Part shown: positions 36,875 to 50,500 of the stretch, in pieces
Layout of the letters: each line of letters begins with the position of its first letter
Position numbering within the stretch: position 1 is the first letter of the stretch
The notes under the pieces: model-generated
What the model was told of the DNA's origin: nothing
The model's input: the letters and a program-made list of their open reading frames with translations, nothing else
Database searches by the model: none
Origin: Lates calcarifer
Lineage: Eukaryota > Chordata > Actinopteri > Centropomidae
Direction: 5' to 3'
NCBI RefSeq assembly: GCF_001640805.2
Contig: NC_066847.1
Span: 21,319,504 to 21,383,503 of the forward strand
DNA: 64,000 nt
Program-made: the position numbers and the translations under genes

Positions 36875-39797
36875 ATGGAGCGCGTATGGGACTGCGTTTC
36901 CTCCGCTGGGATGTTTATTCTCGGGGTACTGTCGGTGCTCTGGCCGGCGCTGAGCGGCGTTTGGAGTTTTAACTTTTACGCAGAGCATCCTACGGTTTAC
37001 AGGGGACCCGATGGAAGTTATTTCGGATACTCTGTGGACTTCTACCAAGCCACCACCGACAGCAACTCGTGAGTGGCAACATCAGAGCTGAGGCTGTCTC
37101 ATCAGGGTCCTGTAATAATTCCAATGTATCAGTAAATCTAATCTAACCTTTCCAGAATGCTTTGATAGACTCAATAGTATGAAGCAGAATGGAAATGATA
37201 TAGTTCAACTAATTTAGAGTAAGATAAATGAAGCTTCATCAGATATGTAGTTGTACAGTGTATCAGACTGGAACGGGGCAGAAGAAGCATGGAGCGCTCA
37301 GATTACTGCTGCACACAGAACAAATCAGAATAATGAAACAGAAAGGAAACAGAGATTTATGAATGAGCCAAATTGTGCACACATGTTTGCATAGTTTTTC
37401 TTTTTCCGCCCATCAGGATCAGTGTGTTGGTGGGGGCTCCTAAGGCGAACACCTCCCAGCCCGGCATCGTGGAGGCTGGAGCTGTCTACTACTGCCCCTG
37501 GCCTGGACTGCCCGACAGCTGCAGACAGATACCTTTTGACAATTCCAGTGAGTTATCTGAAAGATTTCTCTAATGTCAGGGACCAAAATAAATCCATGAT
37601 CCCACCAGGTGTAATTGTGTTGTTACAGAACATGGAAAGGAATAACTTAACTTTTGTAGTGAGGCATATGCTCACCACTGTCATTGTTTTATGAGCTCTG
37701 ATATTTATATTTTAGTGAATAACAGAAATAAAATTTAACAGGTTTTCATTTTGAGGTCTAAGTAGATACTTTTAAAGCCATATAGGTGGCCCCAGATGTT
37801 ATTATTCAGAACCAGTGGAGTTTCATAACCTGTGTGTCTGGTATGTGTGTGTGTGTGCATGAGTTGGCACATGTGCTGCTGCATGAAAAAGAGTGATAAG
37901 ACATATGGGTCTCATCAGCTTCGTCTAACAAAAAAGGTGGCTGGCGGGTTCGCTGGTGCAAGCCTACATCATGTTGAGTATGGTTTTTTCAATATATTAT
38001 CATCAAGTGTCCAATCAGCCCATGTTTGTGCGCCTAATGTCTCTGATGCACGCTTTTCCATTGCTCTGTATGTGTGTGTGTCTGCACAAGAGGTAGAGGG
38101 AGAGAGAACAAGTGAGAGAGCGAGGGGGGGTAAACTGTATGCACATGGGAATTTAGTTCCCCTTCGGAAGAAAGAGGGATTGGGTGAGGTCTGCTTTTTA
38201 TTAGATCTTGAAAATGTACCCCCCCCCCCAATCCCACCCCTCCACCCCTCGTTCTCCATCAGTCTGTCCCTCTTTCTGTCTTTTTGTGAGGTCTATCATC
38301 TTTGTGAGGACCTCACAACAAAAAGAGACTTAACTGACCTTTTCATTGCCGGGATTTGGAGGGAGTCGCTCTGCTCTGTTGAGGGGAGACAGATGAAAGA
38401 GAAAGTTGTAACAAGAACATTAGATTTTTATTTTTTTTTTTTAAATCAAAAGTTTCAACACATAAAGAGAAAGTTTGGGATTGAGGTTTAGCAGCAAGTG
38501 ATGGTGAATTGAGCATATTGCAGAGGACTGTCATGCTAAAAATGTATCTTTGTGCATGTGTATGAATCTGTTTGGATGGTGCTTGTCAAGCAGCTTGCAG
38601 ATCAGGTGACGTATCAATGAGCCGCTGATACGCGAATTTAACAGCTGATGGCCGATCAGCTGATGCAAACACGATTTCAGTGTTCTGCTTGAACTAAAGC
38701 AAGGCTCCATGAGGATGAGGATGGTGTGTGTCGGTGTTCCCTAAAGTTAATTACAGGCTATTTTTGACAGAGGGGTTTGAGTGTGAAGTGTCCAGAGGGA
38801 AATTTCAGGTTTTTAGGATAGAAGCATAAACATAGAGGAGTAAATGTGTGTGCAGTCGTGTGCATGTGTTTATCTATTCTCCAGGTTGCGTGGGTATGCA
38901 CAGGGTTATTGATGACTATGGACATGGTGGATATTTCTAGAGTTACAGCAGACCCTTTATTACAGGCTAAACAGACACACACACACACACACACACTCAT
39001 GGACACTGTACAAAAAAGTGGTGAACATCTGCGTGTACTGTACTGCCTAATATCTGTACGTCAGCTTCACATGTGCCTGATTAGGTGTGTGTACCTGAGT
39101 GTGTGTGCATGGCTTCAGTGACGTTAGGCAGATGTTTCAAGTCATACCAGTGTAGTGTGGGGGGATGGGATGAGGGCTGATATGGTGAGAGTGCAACAGA
39201 TCAGTGATAGATTGCATGTTTATGATTAGAGCGGAGAAACTTGGAAAAGCAGAATCCTTTGCTGTTCTGGTATCTGTGTTCTGCTTGTACTAATTTATAA
39301 TACATGTGTGACTGAATTTTTTAGAATCAGAAAACACGTTTTTTCAAGAATTCTCCTTTATTTCTACTGAAAAAAAAACTTGATTTAGCATGCTCACTGT
39401 ATTCCAAGTACTGTTCACCGCACCACACACATCTACATCTGGAAGCCCCACAGTAAAGTCAATTCCCAACTATTGGCCTCACAGCATCTAAACAGGGTTT
39501 TGCTGTGCATATTAGGAGTCTTCCTCATTCCTCACAATTTCCCAACCAATGCGAAGATTAAAAAAAAAAAAACTTCCTTAGTCACAAGCCTGCTTCTTTT
39601 AACCTCTGGCTCCATCATTCTGTCAATGATAATGATGGTTTTTATTGAAGAGTTTTCATTAGATATACACAAACTAGTCATCTAATAACATTAAAGAAAT
39701 TGACAAATAAAGTCAAAAAACTAATAACATTAATAGGCTAAATGTGTTCTGTACACCTGCCTTTATGCATGCACTGTTTTCCTGTGTGTTTGTGTGA

Positions 39798-39841
<44 letters not shown>

Positions 39842-42800
39842 AAGGAAGGTGTTTAATGAGGAGTGGTCTGCTCAGCCTTAAAGAGACCCAGCTGGTCTTT
39901 ATAACTCTGGAATATAGCCACAACAGAACAAATATACACGCATACACACACATTTGCACCAAATCTGACACTTTATTGTGAGTCGAGTGGGAAATGCTCA
40001 TAATGTGCGTGTGTATGTATGTGTGTGTGCGCGCACAAGTCTCTTAAGTGTTGTTACATTTTATGGGAAAGGCTTTGACTGAATAAACCCCCCCTCAGTA
40101 TCCTGACAAATGTCTGTTTCTGGGGGGCAAATGGTGTTTTGATGTTTGTTATAGGCGTGTTTAAGACGTCGCTGTTTGTTCTTGCTCATCAAGGACAAAT
40201 GTTTTCCATCCACACAGTCAGAGCTAAAGGCCTGGATCTACATTTTCCATGGTCAATATCAGCTTTTAATGGCACCCCCTCCCCAACCCCACCCCGCCCC
40301 CGCTCTGTCTCCCTCTCTCTAGATAACAGAATGATGAAGGTAAATGGCACCAGAGAGCCTGTGGAGTTTAAGTCGCACCAGTGGTTTGGAGCATCGGTCA
40401 GGACACACAGAGGAAAAGTGGTGGTGAGTGGACATGATGTCAGTTCATATCGTCACCTGTACCTTAAAAAACGAACACATGTGACTTCTGTATTTCTTCA
40501 AATGGGAATCAGAGTATTATTTGTTGTTTAGGCGTGTGCTCCTCTCTACCACTGGCGGACGGTGAAGCTGAGTGGGGAGAAGGAACCCGTGGGGACTTGC
40601 TATGTAGCCGTCCAGAACTTCAGCGCCTACGCAGAGTACTCACCCTGCAGGACCAGTGAGTCACTCTGCAGCCCCGTCTCCAGCTGCCTACATCTCCCTT
40701 TTACTGCTCTCTGTCCTCCGTGCATTTGTTTTCTATTTCTCTCTCTGTTAACAGAATGAACACAAATTATCCATAGTTTTTCAAACTTTTTTTAAAAAAG
40801 ATATAGCCTTAACAGACCATGTGCTAATATACTGCATAATCCATCAGTGAAATATGTCATAGTATGGCATAAAGTTTAAATAGAGTATGCCAATTTTTAT
40901 GTCAGCCTATAAAAAGTAATGTCTATGCCAGTTTAAAGGGTTGGTTCACCCAATTCACCCAAAAACCCCAACAATTTTTGTGGGTTTTTTTTGTAATTTG
41001 GATGAGCAGACTCTTTAAACAGTGAGGTCTTTAAACTTGTTGGCCCCTGCGATGGATTACCTTGCCTGATGTTTTAGAAGTCGCCACGGCAACCTGAAAA
41101 TAATCCATCTTTCTAGTTGTTTATCTCTTTCTCTCTCCGGTCCTCTCCTTTCTGTCATCGGTTGTGTAAATGGGATTCATGGGATTCTCCCACCTTGGCC
41201 CCACCATTACCGCCACCACCCCTCCATTTTTTCTTTCTTTCTTTCCTTCTTTCTGCGTGCAACCTCTCTCACCCTCTACAGTGATATGAGGCACCAGCAC
41301 AGTAAGATAAGGAGAGATGGAGGCTATTAGGTGGCACATCATAAACAGGAGATCAAACACAGCCCTTATCCTCCACGCCATCATCCACTTTGCATAAAAA
41401 GCCCCTCACTGTTCACACTCACGCACACACACTCCCTGTAGTTGTTAGTAAAAGGCCTGCTAAAGTTGTGTATTTTGTTGTTTATGTCAGTGCTGACTAA
41501 TCAAGGCGAGAATCATTACATTGTAAACTCAGTTGTTTTCAAGGGGGAAATAATTCTGCGCAGTTCTCAAGTGCTGGGGATTATTTCTTTATCGTATGTC
41601 TGAGTCTGACTTTTCTATCTCCGGCAGCTTTTTTGCTTCATCCTAACTTGAATGTACGACCTCACAGACTACTTCTATAACTCACATTTTGTTTACACAT
41701 GAACGTGTGTAGTTACGCATCGTTAAACGTCACCTCAGGGTGCCTCTGAAATGGAGAACAATTCATTATGTGCACATAAGCTTTGTGTGTTTCTCGCAGA
41801 GTTAGACACAGTCATTTAAACTGAAACATACCTCAGTACATTAATGTAAACTGTAATAAGTTTTTCCTAATTTTGTTTTGCTTAAGGAATCTGGTGCCAA
41901 TACAATTAAGATGCTGTTTTCTGATGTGTGGTTTTTTAGGTGATCCAGACCCAGAGGGACAGGGTTTCTGCCAGGCCGGCTTCAGTGTGGATTTCACCAA
42001 GGTGAAGATCGCAGGCAACAGTCACACTTTATACTCTCCCCCCCCCCCAAACACACACACACACACACACACACATCTCACTCCCTGTCAGAGGTTTCTT
42101 GAAAAACACAAGACGCCCCCTCAGAGATTTATGGATGTGGGGAAGATGAGAGCAGGTTTGTCCCCGGAGGAGCCTCCACTTCTGATATGACCCATCACCT
42201 CTGAACACAATAGACCAAACATATGCACTTGCGCATTCTTTCACTGTATACTCAATGTGAACCTTGACCTCTGTCTCATGGTCCAACTCTACCCTCCTGT
42301 ACAGGAAGCTGTCACTCTCTGCAGGATGTCAACCAGCATGGCAGCAGGAATCATATGTGCTCACACACACACATAGCTACACATGCTATATACCCCCTCT
42401 AGTCTCTCACAAGTACACACACGCTCACATGCACATTCTCACTGACTGAATTTCTGTCATGTGACTAACCCTAACTAATTGTATTTATTCCAGGAAGGAA
42501 GGCTGGTGGTAGGAGGACCTGGAAGCTTTTATTGGCAAGGTAACTGCAACAGAAGTGCGTCAACCTGTGTTTGGTCTCTCTTTCTGCAATGATTTCATAG
42601 GTGGGAAGGTGTTCAAATGAGAGAAAAAGAATGGAGATGAGTTTAACAGTCAGGACAGCCCACATACACACACATGCACACTGAAATGCCTGCCAGATCT
42701 GCAATTTCATTACAGAGGAGAAGGTGGAAAGAAGTGTGTCTCTTTCTCTTCTTTGTCACCCTCCTTCTCAGCTTTTTCCCCCCTCCCTTGCTCCTTTACC

Positions 42801-44472
42801 TCATGCCTCTCTCCGTCTGTAACAGCGTAACAGGAAGTGGGTGTTTGGGCTCTGTAATGAGCTGATCGGGGGGTAATGGAGTGTGGAGGAACTGCCCCTC
42901 TGCCCCATGACAAAGCGCAGAGGGGCTTGGAAAAGCTTCAAGGAGAGAGGAAAGAAGCTCAAGGGCAGGCATCGGGGTTGAGGAGAGCGCAGGGAGGACA
43001 GCGGGAGTGATAGGGGGTTGTTAAGGAGATGATAGAAACATGTTGCAGCGGGGAGAGAGAGAAAGATGAGAAGAGAGAGAGTATGCAAGAGAGTCAGGCA
43101 GAGAGGGAGAAGGAGAGAGATGGATCCTCTGCTTAATAATTGCAGCGCTGAGGTCAGCTAGTCTAAGCAGAGGGATGAAGTGTCTTAATAGGTGTAGACA
43201 CAGCTAGAGCGTGTCAGAGTTCAGCTGTTGAAGTGTGGCGCTACACTCCCCCAGCTCCAGGTGTGTGACAGAGTCAGTGTATCTGTCCTTCCCTATTCCC
43301 TCCTTTCAGACAATTACTGATCAGTCGCACGCGCTCACTCCCTCACTTTCCTTTCTCTGTAACCCCTGATCTGTCACTCGACAGCTCTTCATTTCCTCAC
43401 AACAGAAAGATGGAGCAAGATAATTTATGTTTTGTTGTGTTTTTTCGAAGGAGGTCAAGAAGAAATAAGAGAAAGACAAAAGAGGAGACTGGCTCAACTG
43501 GTTATTTAAAAACTGCTACACAGATTTTTATGATCTAAGTTTATTGTTTGGCATTGGTGTTGTTGCTACATATGGTTAAATAATGAATGTTCCAGCATAC
43601 AAGACCGCACCAGACAGGCATCACAGACAGCCTAATGGACTGCTACTCCCTCTCTGTGCCCTCAGCGTGGCAAGGCTGGCTGCCTCCAGTTAAAACACTT
43701 CCTCTGAATGTTTATAAAAGCACTCAGCTTGGATTTTATGGCCTCTAATATACAACGATTATCTTCAGCCTTCAGCCTGAGTTATCATCCAAAGAAAAAA
43801 GTCTTTTTTATACAGTCTTGTTATCTCTGGGTGTAAAGGACAATTCAAATTAGCAGCAGTGACTTACGCCTTAACAGTTTGTAACATGTAACATCTCATT
43901 AATCAGAGTGGAGTTTTAATAATGAGTTGATGTAGTGATATGTTATGGTGGGAGATAAACTCATAGCTCAGTGTGACAGAGAAGGAGAGGGAGGGGTGGA
44001 AGAGGAGCTGGAGGAAGGGTTAAGAGGGCACATTTTCCCAGAGTCAGTACACACACGCTCGCACACATTAAGGAGGATTTATGGAAGGTTGAGGGCGGCC
44101 GTAGATAAAATCATTTGTTTGTTTGACCTCTTGTTCAACAGCAGAGGAAGGGTGTTGTTTTTTGTGCAGACACCTATAATTCAGGATCCTCGCTGCGTGA
44201 GGACAGGCTTTTTCTTGAGGTTTTTTTTACAAGGGACGTCGGAGTATTTTTCCAGCTATTCCTCTGCCAGCTATGTGTTTTAGCTTTCCTCAGGGAGGGC
44301 TTCAATGTGTCGTTAGCTGTGCGCATCTCTCATGTGGAGTGGACAGTCCAGTTCCAGCAGGTTTCTATAGCAGAGGGCAGCGGTGCTCCCTTCACGGGGT
44401 CTAAGCTGAAACCGCTGTCCATGAGCAGATGTGACTCTCTTACCCTGGGATGTTTGTTTTTCTCTATCTATT

Positions 44473-44523
<51 letters not shown>

Positions 44524-47500
44524 GTCAGGTGATGACAGCAGGGATAGCTGAGATACTGAACGGCTACTCTTTGAAAGCAATCCTGAGACGGGTTCCAGGA
44601 GAGAAACACACTAGAGCGGCTGAAGACACACACGATGACAGCTACCTCGGTAACATACATTTACAAGCGCGCACACACACACACACACATAAACTCATGT
44701 ACTTTAACTTAAATAATAACCATAATGTGACACATACAGTGTACACAGCCCATTGCTCTGAGTCATGTGCAACTGATTTCTCTCTAGGTTACTCTGTGGC
44801 AGTGGGGGAGTTTACAGGAGACTCTGAACAAGGTGAGAAAGCCAACAATTCATTACAACTAACCACACGCAACACCAAAGGAATCCCTCGCTAACAACAT
44901 CAGCTGCCCTGAAACACTGCATGTTTGCAGTCTCCTTCTGTAGTCTCAGAGGCTGGATGCTGGGAACACTGTGAAGGGTGTAATAGGGTGAGTGATAGGG
45001 AGCGGACAGCTGGGTGACAGTGTCGGGGTCTGAACTCCGAGGCAGTAATAAGAACTGTCTCTGTATGTCTGGGTCGTGACCCCGAGGGGACAGGACTTCA
45101 GGAACCACTGATAAAGGGATTTCCTGCCCTCCATTTTGACTGATTAGAATGATTAGAGGCAGACTCTGCAGACCTCTACAGGTCTAGAGCGGGTCCAGAA
45201 TTTCTCCTTCTGGATTTGAAATATTAGGTGGAAACAGAGACAGGCCTGCTATGCAGCATCGTTTTATTTAAGACGTGCAGATGGGAAAGAATGCCTTTAA
45301 GTTGATCCTGGTTGACCTTTTTCGAGTATGTACTATTTAGGCCAAGAGAAAGCCATAAAAGTTAAGATTACTAGAAAATGTACAAATCATTTTATCATTC
45401 TTCACTCCACTTACGTACACTCTGTTGGCTTGTCAGCGTTGAAACATCTCTTTGCGAGATTCGGGTGCTGCTGAAGTTCATTCCCATGCCATCAGTTTGT
45501 CAGTGCTGCAAATGAAACACACAAGCAATGTCAACAAAAAGCACAGCTCTTTTATTTAAGTAAATATGGAGAAAACAGAACCAACCACAATCATGCCACA
45601 TCATTTTTTTAACTTTTTTTACTGCTTCATTGCACACTTTTTTCTGCTGCTTGGTCACAAGCACGAGACCTTCCTCTCCCAATGCCACTTTAGCTTCCCA
45701 TTCATAATTTCCTGTCTATCAGAGCCTCCTTGCTAATCACCATTTAGTGGGATCTTTATGGGACAACACTGTGTTTACATACCCCTATACCAACCCTGCA
45801 AAGGCTTTGAACCCCCTCCGGCACAACACATGTCAGAGGGTCTTAAAGTGAGCCTTAAGAGTTTACACATGCCCGTTGATGTGTTGTTTTGTGTTGTGGT
45901 ACGAATCTTGTTGTGGTCTTGTTCCCCAAACCCTCTTCAGACTGAAGAACTGGTCGTAACTGGGAACTGAGTGGAGATGGAGCTGGGAATTACTGGTTTA
46001 TAGGCTTGTGGTTGGGCCTGTTGGCTAGAGCTGGAGGGCAGGAAAGGGTGGGGGGGGGGACTCTGTATTCTCTCTCTGGGTGGGACCCTCAGATCGTCCC
46101 TATAAGTCCACAGCACCGCACTCATCAATCAATACACAAGTAGAGCCTGAGCACTCAATGACTCAGTTGGTTCTCAGCAACACTCAGCTGTTCTGACAGG
46201 GTGGGCTGGGCAGGGGGGTTTAAGGGTTTAGACCTTTGTCAAACTTCTGTTGTGCCATTTCTTTCTCTGTAAGTCTTTCTCACACATACACACACGCTAA
46301 TTTAAGTCTTTCTTTGTTTTCATGTTTTCCAGAGCTGATAGCCGGAGTCCCAAGAGGAGCACAGAGCTTTGGATATGTGAGTATGTGCAGGCGAGCAGAT
46401 TTGACAAAAGGCACGCAGGACAGATTCTGGCACCAGAAAAAAACATTTGTTGGGTCATTAAGCAACAACAATAGCATTGCTACAAATCAAAACATAACAA
46501 ATACAAATCCTTCCAATACAGGAATGGTCAATGAAAGGCTTGGTGAGAAAATGATGTAAATCATATGCTATGGCCTTCACAGTCACCAGATCTCAAACCC
46601 AGTTAGATGCCTGTGGGATATTTTCAACCGATGTGATCATCACGATGTTATCGTCATCAAAAGACAAAAAGAAGAAAGAGGGCTCTTGTTTTGAAAGGAC
46701 AGTGTTCATGCCTCCGGTAGAGTTACAGAGACTCAGAGAATCTATGGCAGGACACACTGGAGGCTGGGGCTGGCTGAGCATCTTATTTGCACAGTGTGTG
46801 TTTTCTGTATTTTGTCTGTTGAACAGGCGTAAACCTGGTATTTTATCAAGGTTTATGTGTTACTGTCTTCATACTGTGTGACATAAGTGCAGGAGATATC
46901 AGAGTATGTGTAGGCTTTTATGTGCAGACACACATGCATACAATAAAGTCTCTTAGATTCATCTGTTATAAATCTTTCATAGGATGACAACCTGTACTGT
47001 ACAGAACACATAAATATATGTATCTACACGGTTTCAACAAGTACTGTATGTGCCTCTATGCAAACGCTGCAGCGAGTCTTGTGCTCTCTTGTGGGAACGT
47101 GTCCCCAGGGCTGACTGTGTCAGTCCTCCCTAATGACATACAGCTTCCGCTGCATGTGGTGGGGGTGGTGGGGGGGTGACCCCACCTAACCCCACTAACC
47201 CTTCTCCACACACACACGACCCCTAACCCTAACCTGCAGTGCAACCGTAGGACTCACCACGCTGCGCACACACACGCATTGCAACATTGTGTGTCCTACA
47301 TCTGGGCACTGTAGCTGGTGCGAGAGTGCTCCTTCCTGTACAGACAGTGCGCTGTGAATGTTGCAGAGTAGGGGGCCTGTAGCTCACAGAGGGAGGAGTG
47401 ATATGAGTGATGCAGGTAGAACACGTTAGAGGCCTGGCACTGGAGGAGCTGTCAGCCCCCGGGTTTCTTCTGCGACCAATCCGACAGCTCTTGAGCACAG

Positions 47501-50500
47501 GAAAGTTGACGTCCAAGCTAGTGATTCAATATTTGTGTTTACACATCCTCATCTGTCTGTGTTCGTAAGTCTATCCCCGTTTAGTATGTCTTCTCGACAT
47601 CTGTGATTGGGTCAGTGTGTATCCTTCTGCATGCGTGTGTGCATGCGTGTACGTGTAGCCCCCGGCTGTCTCCATGTGGTTGTTATTTTAGGTCTTATGA
47701 AGGAATTCTCAGCCTCACCCCCCACCTCCCCACCCCCCTCCTCCGTCTTTCCCCACGACTGGGGTTAAGATGGGGGGAAGGAGAGAAAGATGAGGGGAAA
47801 ATGGTAGAGGCACAAAGAGGATGGTGGAGGGGCAGGGTAGGGAAAAGAAAGGGGGTTCAGTTGAATAAAAGCCTTTTTTTTTTAAAAAAAAAAAAATTGC
47901 GGTTTCTGACTTTTTTCCTGCATTCTTCGTGTGCCTGTTTGACAGACTTGGCCATGTTTACTTCTGGTGCGCTACAAGGACAAAAGCCTGGTGCTTGTGC
48001 TCGTACTGTATCTGACAGTCTGTCTGTCTGCTTGTTTCAGGTGGCAATGATCAACTCCACCAATCTGACCTTCATCCAGAACTTCACAGGGGAACAGGTA
48101 GGAGCATCTATGAGCAACACATCACAGTCATATTACAGGGCTTCATATAAATTACTGCACCATGGGCACTTCTCAACATTGATTTTTAAATGAAGTCAGT
48201 TTGAATGGGGATGGATGACAATGGAATTAGATGAAAAATCATGTCACAGCATTGGCTTTATGGTTGACAATACTTGTGTTTCTTGCGTGTCTGTCCCTCA
48301 GATGGCCTCCTATTTTGGCTACTCAGTGGCTGTCACTGACCTCAATGGAGATGGGTAAGTAGAAAACCACCATATCACTCTAGACACTTTACGCTCTTTA
48401 TTTCTCTGAGATACTACACCTTGTGTCCACAGGATGGACGATGTGTTGGTCGGAGCCCCGCTCTACATGGAAAGGGAGATGGAGAGCAAACCCAGGGAGG
48501 TGGGGAGGGTTTACTTGTACCTGCAGACGGCCCCGCTCACGTTCTCCCAACCTGTCGCCCTCACCGGCACATACACCTTCGGACGCTTCGGCACAGCTAT
48601 AGCACCCCTGGGAGATGCCAACCAGGATGGATACAATGGTATGCTGAAGATGAAAGACAGACAGATAGAGAGAAAAAAAGAAAAGAAAGAAAAGGTAGAA
48701 AGGAAGTTAAGCCAGTCATGGAATTTATCTGAGAGAAAAAAATATGTAAGATGAGAAGGAGGAAAGAGAAGGAGAAAGATATGAAGATGAGGAAATTAAA
48801 CAAAATCCTTTTTCTGTCTCAGTGCATGAATCACTTTCCCTTGTGCTAGAGTGTCCACATGGAGCTGATGTTTTCAGGTAAAGACAGTGGCAGACAAATC
48901 TTTTTCTGTGTTTCCTGTGCCTCTTGGACTGTTTTGTCTCTGCCTGAGGAAATCCTATCAGATGCAGCTGCTTGACAAAACTTTAAGCTCCTCAGCCAAT
49001 CAGGAAGTGTGGCGATGAAACGTTGTCTGAGTGAACTCGTTTCCTCCTGTGATGATCAGGGTTAAGACCATGTGTGTCTAAGTGTGTGTGTTGGGAGTTA
49101 TTTTTAACTCACCAGATGTGCCCTGAGATAAAATCATCTGGGAGTTTCTGTCCTGCTGCCCAGAGTTCATTCCTCTTCACTGTGTTTGTTTTATCCTCAC
49201 ATTGATTAGACAAAGACACACACACATGTCCATACACACACAGGCCATGCAGCCTGCAGCCCAAATGCTCCATGAAGCTAAGGCCCATTGCCTGCAGCCT
49301 TAAAAATGAATGAAGTGATGCACATGTGGCCCTCGTATGACATCAATCCCACTAATTTATGTTTTATTTATTCATGGGCAGCATGTGTTAATGTGTGTCC
49401 CACCCCTTTAAACCCTTTAACCATCAGATCAATAACCATTGGATCAATACTGAAGCTTTCTCTGGCCACAAACGTAAATCACATCAGGCTGGTCTGTCAG
49501 GATGTGACAGTCTCTGAGGGGTGGCGATGTGGCCTGAGAGGAGATGGAGCCTCTCTGTCAGCTGCAGTGACATGCAAAGACGACTTGTTGAGAGTTAATC
49601 TAATGAGTGCACGTCCACGTCTGTGCATGATTTCATTTATCTGCATTACGTTATAGAGTCGCCACGGAAACACTGTGATCAGGGTTTTCAGCAGCCTCTT
49701 TTTCTTAATGTCAAGCTTATGTCTTCAAGTGTACCTGTGCCCTCGTGTGTGTGTCTACACATAATCACTGACAGATCCCTGTCAGATCTGTGATGATGTG
49801 GAGCCTCTTCATCCTCCCATAGCCGAGACCTCATCGCTCAATTTCCAAAATTCTTTGTGAAAGCAGAACCATACCCGTTTCCTCTCATCGCCGTGGCTTT
49901 GTTGAGTGTCAGCTGTCGAAAGCTAACAATTTAGCTAATCTAATTTGGCATGTGGCTTTCCATGTTTTTAATTTTTATCAACCAACGCCGGCTTTCTGTC
50001 ACCGTCGCTCGCAGAGTGTCAGCCTGTTTTTGTCTGTGAGTAACAATCTCCTATAGTTTTGGTCGCAGTGATCACAGTGGGTGTTCCACAGGCTATTTTG
50101 CTGTGGATGTCTGCATTGTGTGGGATGTTGTTGAGCAATGCCAGTGAATGACTTTTGCATTATTTGAAGAATTTTTTTAAAAGTAAGATGGTTTTTTTTT
50201 TCCACAGCTATTCATGTATACATAACCCATGCGTAGACATACAGACTTGTAGGCACACATGCGCGCACACAGGCTCTTATATACACTTGCATACACACAT
50301 GGTTGCATTTATCCTCTCTACCCCACAATCTGCTTCATGTGGAACTAGTTGTTTAGGCTGAGAGAGGGGGGGTCCAGAGACAAACAGGATGTCTAGAGGT
50401 GTTTGGACACTTACAGTACTGAGAGATACTTAAATGCAGGACAGTGCAAAACATAGACGCTAAGAGGTTAAATACTCAAATCTGCCTGTTTTTATAATGA

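Noticed and set aside
37832..38491. 219-codon open frame in itga8 intron 2
   Set aside because: It starts in a GT tract, has low-complexity and purine-rich composition, and lies between in-phase itga8 exons. No domain is recognisable.
44307..44894. 195-codon open frame containing itga8 exon 7
   Set aside because: It is formed by the TG repeat and flanking introns in frame with exon 7, and the splice signals are clear on both sides.
47205..47235. Telomere-like CCCTAACCCTAACC sequence
   Set aside because: Only about two repeat units in a C-rich stretch; too short to claim an interstitial telomeric array.
47603..48193. 196-codon open frame covering itga8 exon 10
   Set aside because: Only the 57-base exon within it is real. 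The rest is intron read-through with G-rich and poly-A sequence.
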